DNA of 64,000 nt from Marinobacter bohaiensis (GCF_003258515.1 NZ_QGEH01000005.1:166208-230207), one strand, 5' to 3'. Positions 1 through 8,403 are shown, counted from the first letter of the stretch. A program made the numbers and translations. The notes: generated from the sequence alone by a model not told the origin.

Positions 1-145
1 GGTTGCCGAAGGTTTCGGTTTCGTAGATTTCCAGCTTCTGGTAAGGGGTCTGCTCCTCGTGGAGCTTGCTTTTGACCTGGAGCGAGAACGCCGTACCCTG
101 GTCCTGGAAGACTTCGGTAAACCATCCTTCATTCAGTGCCGACAT
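1..145 (-). CDS. speE: Spermidine synthase, N-terminal part (cut by window edge)
   Basis: Only the first 48 codons are present; the gene runs off the left edge. The visible N-terminus reads WFTEVFQDQGTAFSLQVKSK and then EEQTPYQKLEIYETETFGN, which is the conserved opening of polyamine aminopropyltransferases (the SpYQkIeIyet block). The family transfers aminopropyl from decarboxylated SAM to putrescine. The ATG is preceded by AAGGAG at good spacing. It is divergent from speA, whose product arginine decarboxylase starts the route to putrescine, so both ends of the spermidine pathway share this intergenic region. Confidence 0.85.
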   Translation of the reverse strand, partial: MSALNEGWFTEVFQDQGTAFSLQVKSKLHEEQTPYQKLEIYETETFGN

Positions 146-352
146 CGTTTCACTCCTTCTGACCGGTGGATTCTCTTGCGTGCCGGAAGCGTCGGGCTCT
201 CCCGGCCGGATCTGCAGGCGATTCTAGAGGCTCATTGTCCCGCGCAGAAGCATAAAAATACAGGTATTTGCCGAAGTCGGCCGCGCCTCGCGCTTCCCGC
301 TCCGGCCCGCCATTCTTTACAATGACGGCCCCATTCAAGGATTGACGCCACC

Positions 353-2260
353 ATGACAGACAACACCGGCAGCAAGGCCCACCAGGTCTACAACACCGCC
401 CACTGGGGCGAAGGCTACATCGACATCGACGCCGCCGGCGACGTGCTGATGCGCCCGGACCGGGGTCACAGCGGCGCCGCCATCAACCTGCCCCGACTCA
501 CCCGGGAACTGCAGGATCAGGGCGTGCAGTTGCCGGTGCTGGTGCGTTTCGGCGACATCCTGCACGATCGCGTCAATCGCCTGTGCGAGGCGTTCAACCG
601 GACCGCGCAGGACAAGGGCTACCAGGGCCGTTACACCGCCGTCTATCCGATCAAGGTGAACCAGCAGCGCCACGTTGTCGAGGCCATCACCCAGGCGGAG
701 CCCGCCGCCAGCCAGGGCCAGATCGGCCTGGAAGCCGGCAGCAAGCCGGAGCTGATGGCGGTGCTGGCGCTGTCCCGCCAGCCGGGGTCGGTGATCGTCT
801 GCAACGGCTACAAGGACCGCGAGTACATCCGCCTGGCGCTGATCGGCCAGAAGCTGGGGCACCGGGTCTTTATCGTGGTGGAGAAACAGTCGGAGCTGCC
901 GGAAATCCTGGAAGAGGCCCGCACCCTCGGCGTGCAGCCGCTGATCGGCGTACGCGCGCGGCTGGCCAGCATCGGCAAGGGCAACTGGCAGAACACCGGC
1001 GGCGAGAAGTCCAAGTTCGGGCTGTCCGCCAGCCAGGTGCTGGACGTGATCGACCAGCTCAAGGCCGCCGACGCCCTGGACAGCCTGCAACTGCTGCACT
1101 TCCACCTGGGTTCACAGATCGCCAACATCCGCGACATCCAGACCGGCCTGAAAGAGTGCGCCCGCTTCTACAGCGAACTGCGCCAGCTGGGCGCGCCCAT
1201 CGGCACCGTCGACATCGGCGGCGGCCTGGGCGTGGACTACGAAGGCACCCGCTCGCGCAGCGCCTGCTCGATCAACTACAGCATGGACGAGTACGCCTAC
1301 AACGTGATCCACACCCTGCAGGCGGAGTGCGACCAGGCCGGCATTCCCCACCCCGACCTGATCAGCGAGTCCGGACGCGCCCTGACCGCCCATCACGCGG
1401 TGCTGATCACCAACGTGATCGATCGGGAAGCGCCCGCCTCGCCGACGCCGTCCGAACCCGCGGCCGACGCGCCGGGCCCGCTGCATGACCTGTGGCGCGA
1501 CTACACCAGCCTGCAGCAGAGCGCACCGCGCCGCTCGCAGGTGGAGATCTACCACGACGTGGTGCACGCCATCAGCGACGTGCACACGCTGTTCGCCCAC
1601 GGGCTGCTGTCCCTGAGCCACCGCGCCGAGGCGGAACAGCTCTACACCGCCTGCTGCCGCCGCCTGCAGAGCCAACTGGACGCCGGCAACCGCGCCCACC
1701 GGGAGATCATCGACGAGCTCAACGAGAAGCTGGCCGAAAAGCTGTTCATCAACTTCTCCCTGTTCCAGTCCCTGCCGGACGTGTGGGGCATCGACCAGAT
1801 CTTCCCGGTGCTGCCGATCAGCGGCCTGAACCAGCCGCTGAACCGGCGCGCCGTGATCCAGGACATCACCTGCGACTCCGACGGCCGCATCGACCGCTAC
1901 GTGGATGGCCAGGGCGTGGAAACCACCCTGCCCCTGCCCGCCGACGACGGCCAGCCGATGCTGATGGGCTTTTTCATGACCGGCGCCTACCAGGAAATCC
2001 TGGGGGACATGCACAACCTGTTCGGCGACACCAACTCGGTGGACGTCACCCACGCCGACGACGGCCGCTACCAGGTGCGTCACCGGGTCGAGGGCGATAC
2101 CGTGGCCAAGATCCTGCGCTACGTGAACTTCGATCCGGACACCCTGCGCGACGCCTATCGCCGCAAGTTCGGCGCCAGCGACCTGCCCACCGCCGAGCGG
2201 GAGACCCTGATCGGCGAACTGCTGCAGGGCCTGGAAGGCTACACCTACCTGGAAGACTGA
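353..2260 (+). CDS. speA: Biosynthetic arginine decarboxylase
   Basis: A 635-residue protein of the length usual for biosynthetic SpeA (about 630). It decarboxylates arginine to agmatine, the first step of the agmatine route to putrescine. The PLP lysine is K101 in the motif YPIKVNQ, followed by GLEAGSKPEL and the FHLGSQ and DIGGGLGVDY blocks of the alanine-racemase-fold barrel. The ESGRALTAHH stretch around 330 is also typical. PLP and Mg enzyme. It is divergent from speE. A strong GC hairpin directly follows the stop. Confidence 0.96.
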   Translation: MTDNTGSKAHQVYNTAHWGEGYIDIDAAGDVLMRPDRGHSGAAINLPRLTRELQDQGVQLPVLVRFGDILHDRVNRLCEAFNRTAQDKGYQGRYTAVYPIKVNQQRHVVEAITQAEPAASQGQIGLEAGSKPELMAVLALSRQPGSVIVCNGYKDREYIRLALIGQKLGHRVFIVVEKQSELPEILEEARTLGVQPLIGVRARLASIGKGNWQNTGGEKSKFGLSASQVLDVIDQLKAADALDSLQLLHFHLGSQIANIRDIQTGLKECARFYSELRQLGAPIGTVDIGGGLGVDYEGTRSRSACSINYSMDEYAYNVIHTLQAECDQAGIPHPDLISESGRALTAHHAVLITNVIDREAPASPTPSEPAADAPGPLHDLWRDYTSLQQSAPRRSQVEIYHDVVHAISDVHTLFAHGLLSLSHRAEAEQLYTACCRRLQSQLDAGNRAHREIIDELNEKLAEKLFINFSLFQSLPDVWGIDQIFPVLPISGLNQPLNRRAVIQDITCDSDGRIDRYVDGQGVETTLPLPADDGQPMLMGFFMTGAYQEILGDMHNLFGDTNSVDVTHADDGRYQVRHRVEGDTVAKILRYVNFDPDTLRDAYRRKFGASDLPTAERETLIGELLQGLEGYTYLED

Positions 2261-2262
2261 TC

Positions 2263-2284
2263 CCGGCCCGCGCTCGCGGGCCGG
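2263..2284 (+). terminator. GC hairpin after speA
   Basis: Nine-base-pair perfect stem CCGGCCCGC/GCGGGCCGG with a 4-base loop, starting two bases after the speA stop. No T-run follows, so intrinsic termination is uncertain. Confidence 0.5.
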
Positions 2285-2322
2285 ACTGTTCGCCCCTCGC
2301 TCACCCATTTGTCATCGACCGG

Positions 2323-2350
2323 TGATCCAGCGTCCAGCCGGGCGCGTAAA
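2323..2350 (+). promoter_or_regulatory. Putative ECF11 (SigmaE/ChrR) auto-promoter
   Basis: TGATCC at 2323-2328, an exact 18-base spacer, then TAAA at 2347-2350. This fits the TGATCC-N18-TAA-type promoter known for the Rhodobacter RpoE/ChrR group. It lies 36 bases before the sigma-factor ATG, consistent with autoregulation. Confidence 0.7.
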
Positions 2351-2385
2351 TCGGTCAACTGACAAATTCATGGCGAGCACATAGA

Positions 2386-3033
2386 ATGATCACAACTACA
2401 CGTTCGAACGCAGCCACGACAGGGGACCGCTCAGTGTCCACGCCCAACCCCGGCTCCAGCCGTGCCGAAGGTCGCAAGGATCCCTGGAGCCCATTGCTGG
2501 AAAAGGTCGGCAAATCCCAGGATCGGGAAGCCTACCGCGCCCTGTTCGAGCACTTCGGCCCGCAGATCAAGTACTACGCCATGGCCAACGGGCTCGCCGG
2601 TCAGGCCGAGGAACTGGTGCAGGAAGTGTTCGTCTCCATCTGGCGCCGCTCCTGCCTGTATGACTGGCGCAAGGCCGCCGCCTCCACCTGGATTTTCACC
2701 ATTGCCCGGAACCAGCGCATCGACATGCTGCGCAAGATGCAACGCTCGCGGGCGGAAATGACCGTGGAAACCGAGGACCTCTGGCAGATCCCCGGCGATG
2801 ACGAGAACGAACCGGTCACCTCCCTGCACCGCATCATGTCAGAGCGCCGCATCCGTGATTCGCTCCAGCATCTGCCGGAAGAACAGATCACCGTGATCGC
2901 CAAAGTTTACATGGAAAACAAGTCGCACCAGGTGGTCGCCGACGAACTCCAGATTCCGCTCGGCACCGTCAAGAGCCGGGTCCGACTTGCCCTGAACAAG
3001 CTCAAGGTCATTTTGCAGGACGAGAACGCATGA
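2386..3033 (+). CDS. rpoE: ECF sigma factor, RpoE/ChrR (ECF11) group
   Basis: A 215-residue ECF sigma factor. Region 2 spans about 45-125 (EELVQEVFVSIWRRS, then STWIFTIARNQRIDMLRK) and the region 4 helix-turn-helix about 150-205 (LPEEQITVIAKVYMENKSHQ, then LGTVKSRVRLAL). The ATGA overlap with the downstream ChrR-like gene identifies it as the sigma of an ECF11 pair. In Rhodobacter such pairs respond to singlet oxygen and organic hydroperoxides; that role here is inferred. A GTG at 2434 with a purine-rich upstream is an alternative start. The first 30 residues are low-complexity. Confidence 0.9.
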   Translation: MITTTRSNAATTGDRSVSTPNPGSSRAEGRKDPWSPLLEKVGKSQDREAYRALFEHFGPQIKYYAMANGLAGQAEELVQEVFVSIWRRSCLYDWRKAAASTWIFTIARNQRIDMLRKMQRSRAEMTVETEDLWQIPGDDENEPVTSLHRIMSERRIRDSLQHLPEEQITVIAKVYMENKSHQVVADELQIPLGTVKSRVRLALNKLKVILQDENA

Positions 3034-3665
3034 GCCAGCATCATCCTGACAGTCACACCCTGATGGAATTCAGCGCCGGGAACCTGAGTGACCCGCACGC
3101 GCTGTGCATTCGTCTCCATCTGGATCAGTGCCCGCACTGTCGCAGCCGCGTGGATACGCTCGACAGCCTGGGTGCGGTGATGATGGAGGAACAGAGCCGG
3201 GTCGACGTCTCCGTCGACGCGTTCGACCGGATCATGTCGCGGATCGACGACGAGCCGGCGTCGATACCCGAGCCCAGGATACCGCGCGGCAATCCGCTCG
3301 AACGCCTGCTGGGCGAGGACCTGAACCACCTGCCCTGGAAGCGCCAACTGGCCGACGTCAGCGTGCTGGACATTACCGACCTGTTTCCCGGCCAGCCGGA
3401 GAAGGTGGTGCTGCAGAAACTCAACGCCGGCGGCAAGGCACCGGCCCACACCCATCGCGGCGTGGAAACCACCATCGTGCTGCAAGGCGCCTTCACCGAT
3501 CACAAGGGGGTGTTCAAGCAGTGGGACTTCGTGGTCCTGGACCAGCACGACGAGCACCGCCCGGTGGCCCTGGAAGGGGACGACTGCATCACCCTGTCGG
3601 TGCTCAGCGCGCCGCTGAAACTGACCGGAACCTTCACCCGTCTGCTCAACCCGTTTATTCGCTGA
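3030..3665 (+). CDS. chrR: ChrR-family zinc anti-sigma factor with cupin domain
   Basis: A 211-residue protein overlapping the sigma gene by 4 bases, so translationally coupled. The N-terminal anti-sigma domain (1-80) carries the zinc pattern H30-x3-C34-x2-C37 plus His near residues 4-9, matching the His/His/Cys/Cys set of Rhodobacter ChrR. The C-terminal half (about 105-195) is a cupin with H-x-H in PAHTHRGVETTIVL and a later His in QHDEHRP. It should hold the sigma inactive until oxidative stress. A strong terminator follows. Confidence 0.93.
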   Translation: MSQHHPDSHTLMEFSAGNLSDPHALCIRLHLDQCPHCRSRVDTLDSLGAVMMEEQSRVDVSVDAFDRIMSRIDDEPASIPEPRIPRGNPLERLLGEDLNHLPWKRQLADVSVLDITDLFPGQPEKVVLQKLNAGGKAPAHTHRGVETTIVLQGAFTDHKGVFKQWDFVVLDQHDEHRPVALEGDDCITLSVLSAPLKLTGTFTRLLNPFIR

Positions 3666-3699
3666 GAAGCGATCTGCGTCCTTCCTGAATAACTCGCTT

Positions 3700-3728
3700 G
3701 CCCCGGTCCCTTCCCGGGGCTTTTTTTT
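3700..3728 (+). terminator. Rho-independent terminator of rpoE-chrR
   Basis: GCCCCGG, a short loop, CCGGGGC, then eight T. It also separates this operon from the convergent SDR gene. Confidence 0.92.
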
Positions 3729-3737
3729 GCCTGCCTC

Positions 3738-4460
3738 TCACCAGGGAAGCGTTGAACCGTCCCAGCTCAGGAACGCCCCGTTATCGGCTTCAGCCAGCCC
3801 ATCGTAGATACCCAGCAGGTTCGCCGCGGTATCGCTGGCGTCGTGCACCTGCAATTGCGCCAGGGACTGTTGGAACGGAGCACTGAGTTCGGTCCGTGTG
3901 GTGCCCGGATGCACCGCCACGCAGGTGACCGGTCTGGCCCGGCGCGGCAGCTCCACCGAGAGATTCTTCACCAGCATATTGAGGGCGGCCTTCGAGGCCC
4001 GGTAGGCGTACCAGCCGCCAAAACCGTTGTCGCCGATCGATCCCACCTTGGCGGAAATCGCCATCAACCGCTTGAGCCGCTTATGCCGCAGGTACGGCAG
4101 CAGCGACTGGACCAGCATCGGGAAACCGACCGCATTCACCTGGTAGGCGTGAAGCAGGCTGTCGGCCGACAGATCCTCCAGGCGTTTCTCGGGACTCAGC
4201 CCCTCGCCGTGCAGGATGCCGGCGGCGTAGATCACCCCGTCCAGCTCCAGATCCCCAGGCAAGGCCGCCCTATCCAGGCCAGACGAGCCAGCGTCCCAGG
4301 GCAGCAGCGTCAGCCGCTCGCCCGCCGGCGCCGCCCAATCGGACAACCGCGCCGGCTCCCGGCACAGACCGATCACCGCAACGTCGTCCCGATCCAACAG
4401 CGCCTCCGCCAGGGCTTTCCCGATGCCGCCACTGACGCCAGCAATCACTATGCGTTCCAT
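3738..4460 (-). CDS. SDR-family NAD(P)-dependent oxidoreductase
   Basis: A 240-residue short-chain dehydrogenase. The start is taken at MERIVIAGVSGGIG because GGAGG lies just upstream; a longer open frame exists upstream but has no ribosome site. The Rossmann motif GVSGGIGKA is at the N-terminus, the S-x-Y-x3-K type catalytic set appears as AISAKVGS and then YAYRASKAAL, and HPGT follows. It resembles the C-factor/CsgA-like SDR group. The substrate cannot be told. It is convergent with the sigma/anti-sigma operon. Confidence 0.88.
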   Translation of the reverse strand: MERIVIAGVSGGIGKALAEALLDRDDVAVIGLCREPARLSDWAAPAGERLTLLPWDAGSSGLDRAALPGDLELDGVIYAAGILHGEGLSPEKRLEDLSADSLLHAYQVNAVGFPMLVQSLLPYLRHKRLKRLMAISAKVGSIGDNGFGGWYAYRASKAALNMLVKNLSVELPRRARPVTCVAVHPGTTRTELSAPFQQSLAQLQVHDASDTAANLLGIYDGLAEADNGAFLSWDGSTLPW

Positions 4461-4682
4461 CCTGCCTCCGGAATTGCTAAGGGGTTCTGGCAGGGAATAC
4501 GCCGCAACTGTTGCGACAGACCGCCAGCACGGCATTGACCGGAAATGACCGACACTTGTCAGCTTCTGACCTGTTGCCGGAAGCGACAAACTGGAGAATG
4601 GAAGGCGTTGATTAGTGTCTCTGAATGAGTATGGCCTGCTTCGACGGGCGATTGCCCGGAGAGCGGCCCACTTGCTTGTCCA

Positions 4683-4710
4683 GCCACGCCCCCTTGGGCG
4701 TGGCTTTTTT
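4683..4710 (+). terminator. Strong terminator with no gene in front of it
   Basis: Perfect 9-bp stem GCCACGCCC/GGGCGTGGC, loop CCTT, then six T on the plus strand. No plus-strand gene precedes it. The stretch 4461-4682 has no ORF I can support but contains a second small hairpin (CGGGC GATT GCCCG), so it may end a small RNA. Confidence 0.8.
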
Positions 4711-4736
4711 ATGCGCGGGAATCGCCCAACGGCGCC

Positions 4737-5114
4737 CTAGCCGGCATCGAAATCCGGCTGGAAGAGGCCGAAGGTGTTGCCCTCCGGGTCGATGAAATAG
4801 CCTTGCCAGCACAGGCCGGGCACGGCAAATTTGGCGAGGGCCACCTGGCCGCCGAGGGACTCGATGCGGGCGGCGGTCGCGTCGAAGTCGTCCACGCCCA
4901 CCGAGCACACGTAGGCGTTGGTGCCCTGGCCCAGCGGGGGTGCCGGGCAGGGGCGCTGCAGCAGGCCGCCGTGCATGCCGTCCGTCTCGATGCGCCAGTA
5001 GGCCACGGGCAACCCGTCCTGTTTGACGAAGCGCCAGCCGAACACGTCCCCGTAAAACGCCAGGGCACGTTCCGGATCGTCCACCTGGATTTCAAAATAA
5101 GCGATGCCACCCAT
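4737..5114 (-). CDS. VOC (glyoxalase/bleomycin-resistance fold) protein
   Basis: A 125-residue single-repeat vicinal-oxygen-chelate protein: IAYFEIQVDDPERALAFYGD at the N-terminus and the closing strand GYFIDPEGNTFGLFQPD. It is the last gene of the ECF42-linked operon, 11 bases after the DGPF gene. Such VOC proteins are common partners of YCII/DGPF proteins; no substrate is known. Confidence 0.9.
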   Translation of the reverse strand: MGGIAYFEIQVDDPERALAFYGDVFGWRFVKQDGLPVAYWRIETDGMHGGLLQRPCPAPPLGQGTNAYVCSVGVDDFDATAARIESLGGQVALAKFAVPGLCWQGYFIDPEGNTFGLFQPDFDAG

Positions 5115-5125
5115 AGCCTGCCTCC

Positions 5126-5506
5126 CTATCCGTTGCCGCCAGCGACGTTGCCTTCCGCCACCAGCTCTCGCGCCGGGCGCACCTCCACCGAGCCGTAGCG
5201 CGCCGGCGGGATCTTCTGCGCCAGCCCGATGGCCTCGTTCAGGTCACGTGCCTCCAGCATGTAGAACCCCGCCAGCTGCTCGCGGGTTTCGGCGAAGGGG
5301 CCGTCCGTGAGGGACAGCTTGCCGTCGCGCACGCGCACGGTAGTGGCACTGCTAGTCGGGAGCAGCGGGCTGCCGGTGATGAAGTGCCCGCTGCTTTCCA
5401 GGCCTTCCACGCAGGCCATGCACTCCCGGTTGAGCGCGTCCCACTCGTGCTGGGGCATGCCATTCATGATGGCTTCGTCGTAGTAAACCAGCGCCAGGTA
5501 TTTCAT
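5126..5506 (-). CDS. YCII-family (DGPF) protein
   Basis: A 126-residue YCI-related protein with the signature TDGPFAETREQLAGFYMLEA that gives the DGPF family its name. The start overlaps the stop of the preceding YCII-VOC fusion by 4 bases (ATGA). DGPF proteins are the conserved neighbours of ECF42 sigma factors; their biochemical role is unknown. Confidence 0.93.
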   Translation of the reverse strand: MKYLALVYYDEAIMNGMPQHEWDALNRECMACVEGLESSGHFITGSPLLPTSSATTVRVRDGKLSLTDGPFAETREQLAGFYMLEARDLNEAIGLAQKIPPARYGSVEVRPARELVAEGNVAGGNG

Positions 5507-6369
5507 GCCTCGTTCTCCCGTTTGCCCATGGGACAGTCCGCCCCGGCAGAGCCAGGGAAATTGATCATCCAGGCGATGCCGAAGCGGTCGATCACACTGC
5601 CGAAACGCTCGGCCCAGAATGTGGCTTCCATCGGCATGGTGACGGTGCCGCCTTCCGCCAGCCGGGCGAAGGCCTGCTCGGCTTTCGCCGCCGTGTCGAC
5701 TTCCACCTGCACACTCATCCCCTGGGGCGTCTGGTAGTGGTTGGGCGGCGCGTCGCAGCCCATCAGGTAACCTTTGCCCAGGCTCAGGTGAGCGTGCAGG
5801 ATCCTGTCCCGCCAGGCGGGCTCAACCTCCTCGGCCATGGGCGATTCGCCAAAGGGAATGGCCGCTTCCACCCGGCCTCCCAGAACATCAGCATAGAAGG
5901 CGAACGCCTCCGCGCAATCCCCGCGAAACAGCAGGTGCGTACCGATACTGACGGGCTGCTTCTGCAGGCGCTGTTCCAGGTCCTTGTGGATACCCACGCC
6001 CTCGCCTTCGACAAAGTCGTCCAGTTCGTAGAGCTGGCGCAGTTCCAGGTGGGTATGGCCATCCGCGTCTTCCGGCGGCCACTGTTTGACCAACGCCAGG
6101 GCGTGAGCCATGGAGTCCGCCTCGATCATCGTGAAACCGGCGATCAGCTCGCGGGTTTCGGCGAACGGTCCCTGGGTGACCACGGGCTCGCCGTCCTGGA
6201 AATCGATCCGGGCGCCGTCCCGGCTGGGCCGCAGGCCGGTGCCGTCGAGAAAGGCGCCTGCGTCCATCAGCGACTGGTTGTAGCGCCCCATGGCCTGGAG
6301 CATGGCGTCCGACGGCATGACGCCGGCCTCGGTGTCCGCATCGGCGCGGCGAATGATCATGAATCGCAT
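5503..6369 (-). CDS. YCII (DGPF) - VOC fusion protein
   Basis: A 288-residue two-domain protein. Residues 1-120 are a DGPF/YCII domain with TQGPFAETRELIAGFTMIEA. Residues 135-280 are a PhnB-like VOC domain (GTHLLFRGDCAEAFAFYADV, then HAHLSLGKGYLMGCD, ending FGSVIDRFGIAWMINF). The two domains occur as separate genes just downstream, so the fusion suggests they act together. A GGAGG precedes the ATG. It is second in the ECF42-linked operon. Confidence 0.93.
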   Translation of the reverse strand: MRFMIIRRADADTEAGVMPSDAMLQAMGRYNQSLMDAGAFLDGTGLRPSRDGARIDFQDGEPVVTQGPFAETRELIAGFTMIEADSMAHALALVKQWPPEDADGHTHLELRQLYELDDFVEGEGVGIHKDLEQRLQKQPVSIGTHLLFRGDCAEAFAFYADVLGGRVEAAIPFGESPMAEEVEPAWRDRILHAHLSLGKGYLMGCDAPPNHYQTPQGMSVQVEVDTAAKAEQAFARLAEGGTVTMPMEATFWAERFGSVIDRFGIAWMINFPGSAGADCPMGKRENEA

Positions 6370-6384
6370 GGTATTCCTCCTGCC

Positions 6385-6480
6385 CGCTCAGGGCTTGTCC
6401 GTTCGCTCAGGGCTTGTCCGTTCGCTCAGGGCTGTTCTTTCGCTCAGGGCTGTCGAGCCCTCAATTCGCTCAAGGCTGTG
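6385..6480. repeat. Tandem 18-26 bp degenerate repeat inside the DGPF operon
   Basis: Five head-to-tail units starting CGCTCAGGGC: two exact 19-base copies at 6385-6403 and 6404-6422, then units of 18 and 26 bases and a partial last unit. The last copy overlaps the 3' end of the NTF2-like gene, so the repeat forms the spacer between two operon genes and adds hairpin-prone sequence to the mRNA. Confidence 0.85.
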
Positions 6481-6916
6481 CGTCCTGGATGATGGCCATG
6501 GTTTGCGGGTCGAACGGCGCCGAGAAGTGCTCGTGCACCACTTTCCACTCGCCCGCCTCCTGGCGCAGGCAGGAGGTACCCCGCATCCAGCCGGTCTGCA
6601 TCTCGCCCTGCTCGTTGGTGCCGCCGCAATGCACCAGGAAGAAAGCGAAGGCCAGGTCGTCCGCCACACTGACGTCGATTTCGTGCAGCTTGAACTCGAA
6701 CGGGCCGGAACACAGGGTCATGCAGTATTGCCAGTGCTTGCGGTAGGCCTCGCGGCCCTTGAAACGCAGTGCTACGACGGCGTCGTAGGCCACCAGGTCT
6801 TCGGCGTAGAACATCATGATGCGCGCCACGTCGCCGCTGACCACGGCTTCCTGCCACTGCGAGAGCTGCGTGCGGATAGCGTCTTCCGCGGCGGCGTCGT
6901 TGTGTCGTGTTGTCAT
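6470..6916 (-). CDS. SnoaL/NTF2-like (ketosteroid-isomerase-fold) protein
   Basis: A 148-residue NTF2-like protein. The start is set at the ATG with AGGAGG seven bases upstream; the longer open frame lacks a ribosome site. Typical segments are QWQEAVVSGDVARIMMFYAE, KGREAYRKHWQYC, and the C-terminal WKVVHEHFSAPFDP strand. It is the first gene of the operon behind the TGTCGA-N17-CGAC motif. Its activity is unknown. Confidence 0.88.
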   Translation of the reverse strand: MTTRHNDAAAEDAIRTQLSQWQEAVVSGDVARIMMFYAEDLVAYDAVVALRFKGREAYRKHWQYCMTLCSGPFEFKLHEIDVSVADDLAFAFFLVHCGGTNEQGEMQTGWMRGTSCLRQEAGEWKVVHEHFSAPFDPQTMAIIQDAQP

Positions 6917-6967
6917 GGGTTGCCTCCTTGTCGTGATGGGCCCGCTTGTGGGGTGGTTCATCAGGTA

Positions 6968-6994
6968 GTCGAACGGCCGGACAAGGAATCGACA
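6968..6994 (-). promoter_or_regulatory. Putative ECF42 promoter of the NTF2/DGPF/VOC operon
   Basis: On the minus strand TGTCGA (6994-6989), 17-base spacer, CGAC (6971-6968), about 50 bases before the first start codon. As I recall, the motif described for ECF42 sigma factors has TGTCGA and CGA/TC elements. Two more copies with identical spacing occur in this window. Confidence 0.7.
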
Positions 6995-7008
6995 GGTGGG
7001 AAACTTTT

Positions 7009-8238
7009 TTACGGGGCGGTGCCCAGTTCATCGAGGCGGCGTTGCAGGAACCGCCGTTCGGCTTCCTGGGTCGCCAGTTCCAGGGCCCTGCGGTAGGCCG
7101 CGCGAGCCTCGTCGGCGCGACCAAGGCGACGGCACAGCTCCGCCCGGGTGGCGTGGGCCAGGTGAAACGCCGCCATGGGCTTTTTTTCAAGCAGTTCATC
7201 CACCAGCGCCAGGCCGTGGGCGGGTCCCTCGTGCATGGCCACCGCCACCGCCCGGTTCAGCGCCACCACCGGCGAGGGCTGCATGGCCAGCAAGGCATCG
7301 TAGAGCCCGACGATCTGGGCCCAGTCCGTCTCCTGCGCCGACGGCGCCTCGGCGTGCACGGCGGCGATGGCCGCCTGCAGGGTGTACGGCCCGAAACGCT
7401 GGCTGGCCAGGGCGCGCAGCACGCCATCGCAGCCTTCGCGGATCTGCTCCTGGTGCCAGAGGCTGCGGTCCTGGTCCTCCAGCAGGATCAGATCGCCCCC
7501 GGCCGTGACCCGGGCGTCGCGGCGGGAATCCTGCAGCAGCATCAGGGACAGCAGGCCCAGCACTTCCGGCTCGGGCAGCAGTTGCTGGAGCAGTCGCGTC
7601 AGGCGTATGGCCTCCCGGGCCAGGTCGTGGCGGATCAGCCGCTCGCCGGAGGACGCCGCATACCCCTCGTTGAACACCAGGTAGAGCACGTGCAGCACAC
7701 CGTTGAGGCGCTCGGCGATCTGCTCCCGGCCCGGCACTTCGTAGGGAATGCCCGCGTCGCGGATCTTGGTCTTGGCGCGCACGATGCGCTGAGCCAGCGT
7801 TGGTGTGCCCACCAGGAAAGCGCGGGCGATCTCCTCAGTGGTCAGGCCGCAGACTTCGCGCAGGGTCAGCGCGATGCGGGCTTCCGGCGCCAGGCTGGGG
7901 TGGCAGCAGGTGAAAATCAGACGCAGCCGGTCGTCCTCGATCTCGGACGGCTCTTCCTCCTCGTCCAGTTGATCTTCCAGTTGCCGCACCAGTTCTTCCC
8001 GGGAGGCGTCGAACCGGGCTCGCCGGCGCAGCTGGTCGATGGCCTTGAAGCGGCCGGTGGACACCAGCCAGGCACGCGGATTATCCGGCTCGCCCCGCTC
8101 CGGCCATTGCTGGAGCGCGGCGGTAAAGGCCTCGTGCAGAGCCTCCTCGGCCAGGTCGAAATCCCCCAGCAGGCGGATCAGGGTTGCCAGCACGGGACGG
8201 GATTCAGAGCAGTAGAGTTGCTGCAGTCGTTCGTTCAT
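7009..8238 (-). CDS. ECF42-type RNA polymerase sigma factor with C-terminal TPR-like extension
   Basis: A 409-residue protein. Residues 1-80 are sigma region 2 (LIRLLGDFDLAEEALHEAFT, then PRAWLVSTGRFKAIDQLRRR). Region 4 follows (about 125-175, LTLREVCGLTTEEIARAFLV). The rest is a long helical extension with TPR-like repeats near the end (RAELCRRLGRADEARAAYRR). Sigma plus about 200-residue extension beside DGPF genes is the hallmark of group ECF42, which has no dedicated anti-sigma factor. None is seen here either. No TGTCGA motif is found upstream of the gene itself. Confidence 0.92.
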   Translation of the reverse strand: MNERLQQLYCSESRPVLATLIRLLGDFDLAEEALHEAFTAALQQWPERGEPDNPRAWLVSTGRFKAIDQLRRRARFDASREELVRQLEDQLDEEEEPSEIEDDRLRLIFTCCHPSLAPEARIALTLREVCGLTTEEIARAFLVGTPTLAQRIVRAKTKIRDAGIPYEVPGREQIAERLNGVLHVLYLVFNEGYAASSGERLIRHDLAREAIRLTRLLQQLLPEPEVLGLLSLMLLQDSRRDARVTAGGDLILLEDQDRSLWHQEQIREGCDGVLRALASQRFGPYTLQAAIAAVHAEAPSAQETDWAQIVGLYDALLAMQPSPVVALNRAVAVAMHEGPAHGLALVDELLEKKPMAAFHLAHATRAELCRRLGRADEARAAYRRALELATQEAERRFLQRRLDELGTAP

Positions 8239-8403
8239 GGAGGAAGCCTAGCTCAGAACCGGATTGGGATCGGTTCGATTGCACGCCCAAAAAATCTGCA
8301 TTGCAACTGCAACCGATTCGCCGCCCGGGGCGTAGCTGCCTGTAACCCCATCGAGAACGACAAAGACGCCGATGGGTTATTATCCAATGGCAAGGAGAGA
8401 ACC

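Noticed and set aside
335..2308. Long open frames on the minus strand and in other frames across speA, and similar ones across most GC-rich genes
   Set aside because: They are mirror frames caused by high GC at third positions; they lack ribosome sites and have Gly/His/Val/Arg-rich nonsense composition.
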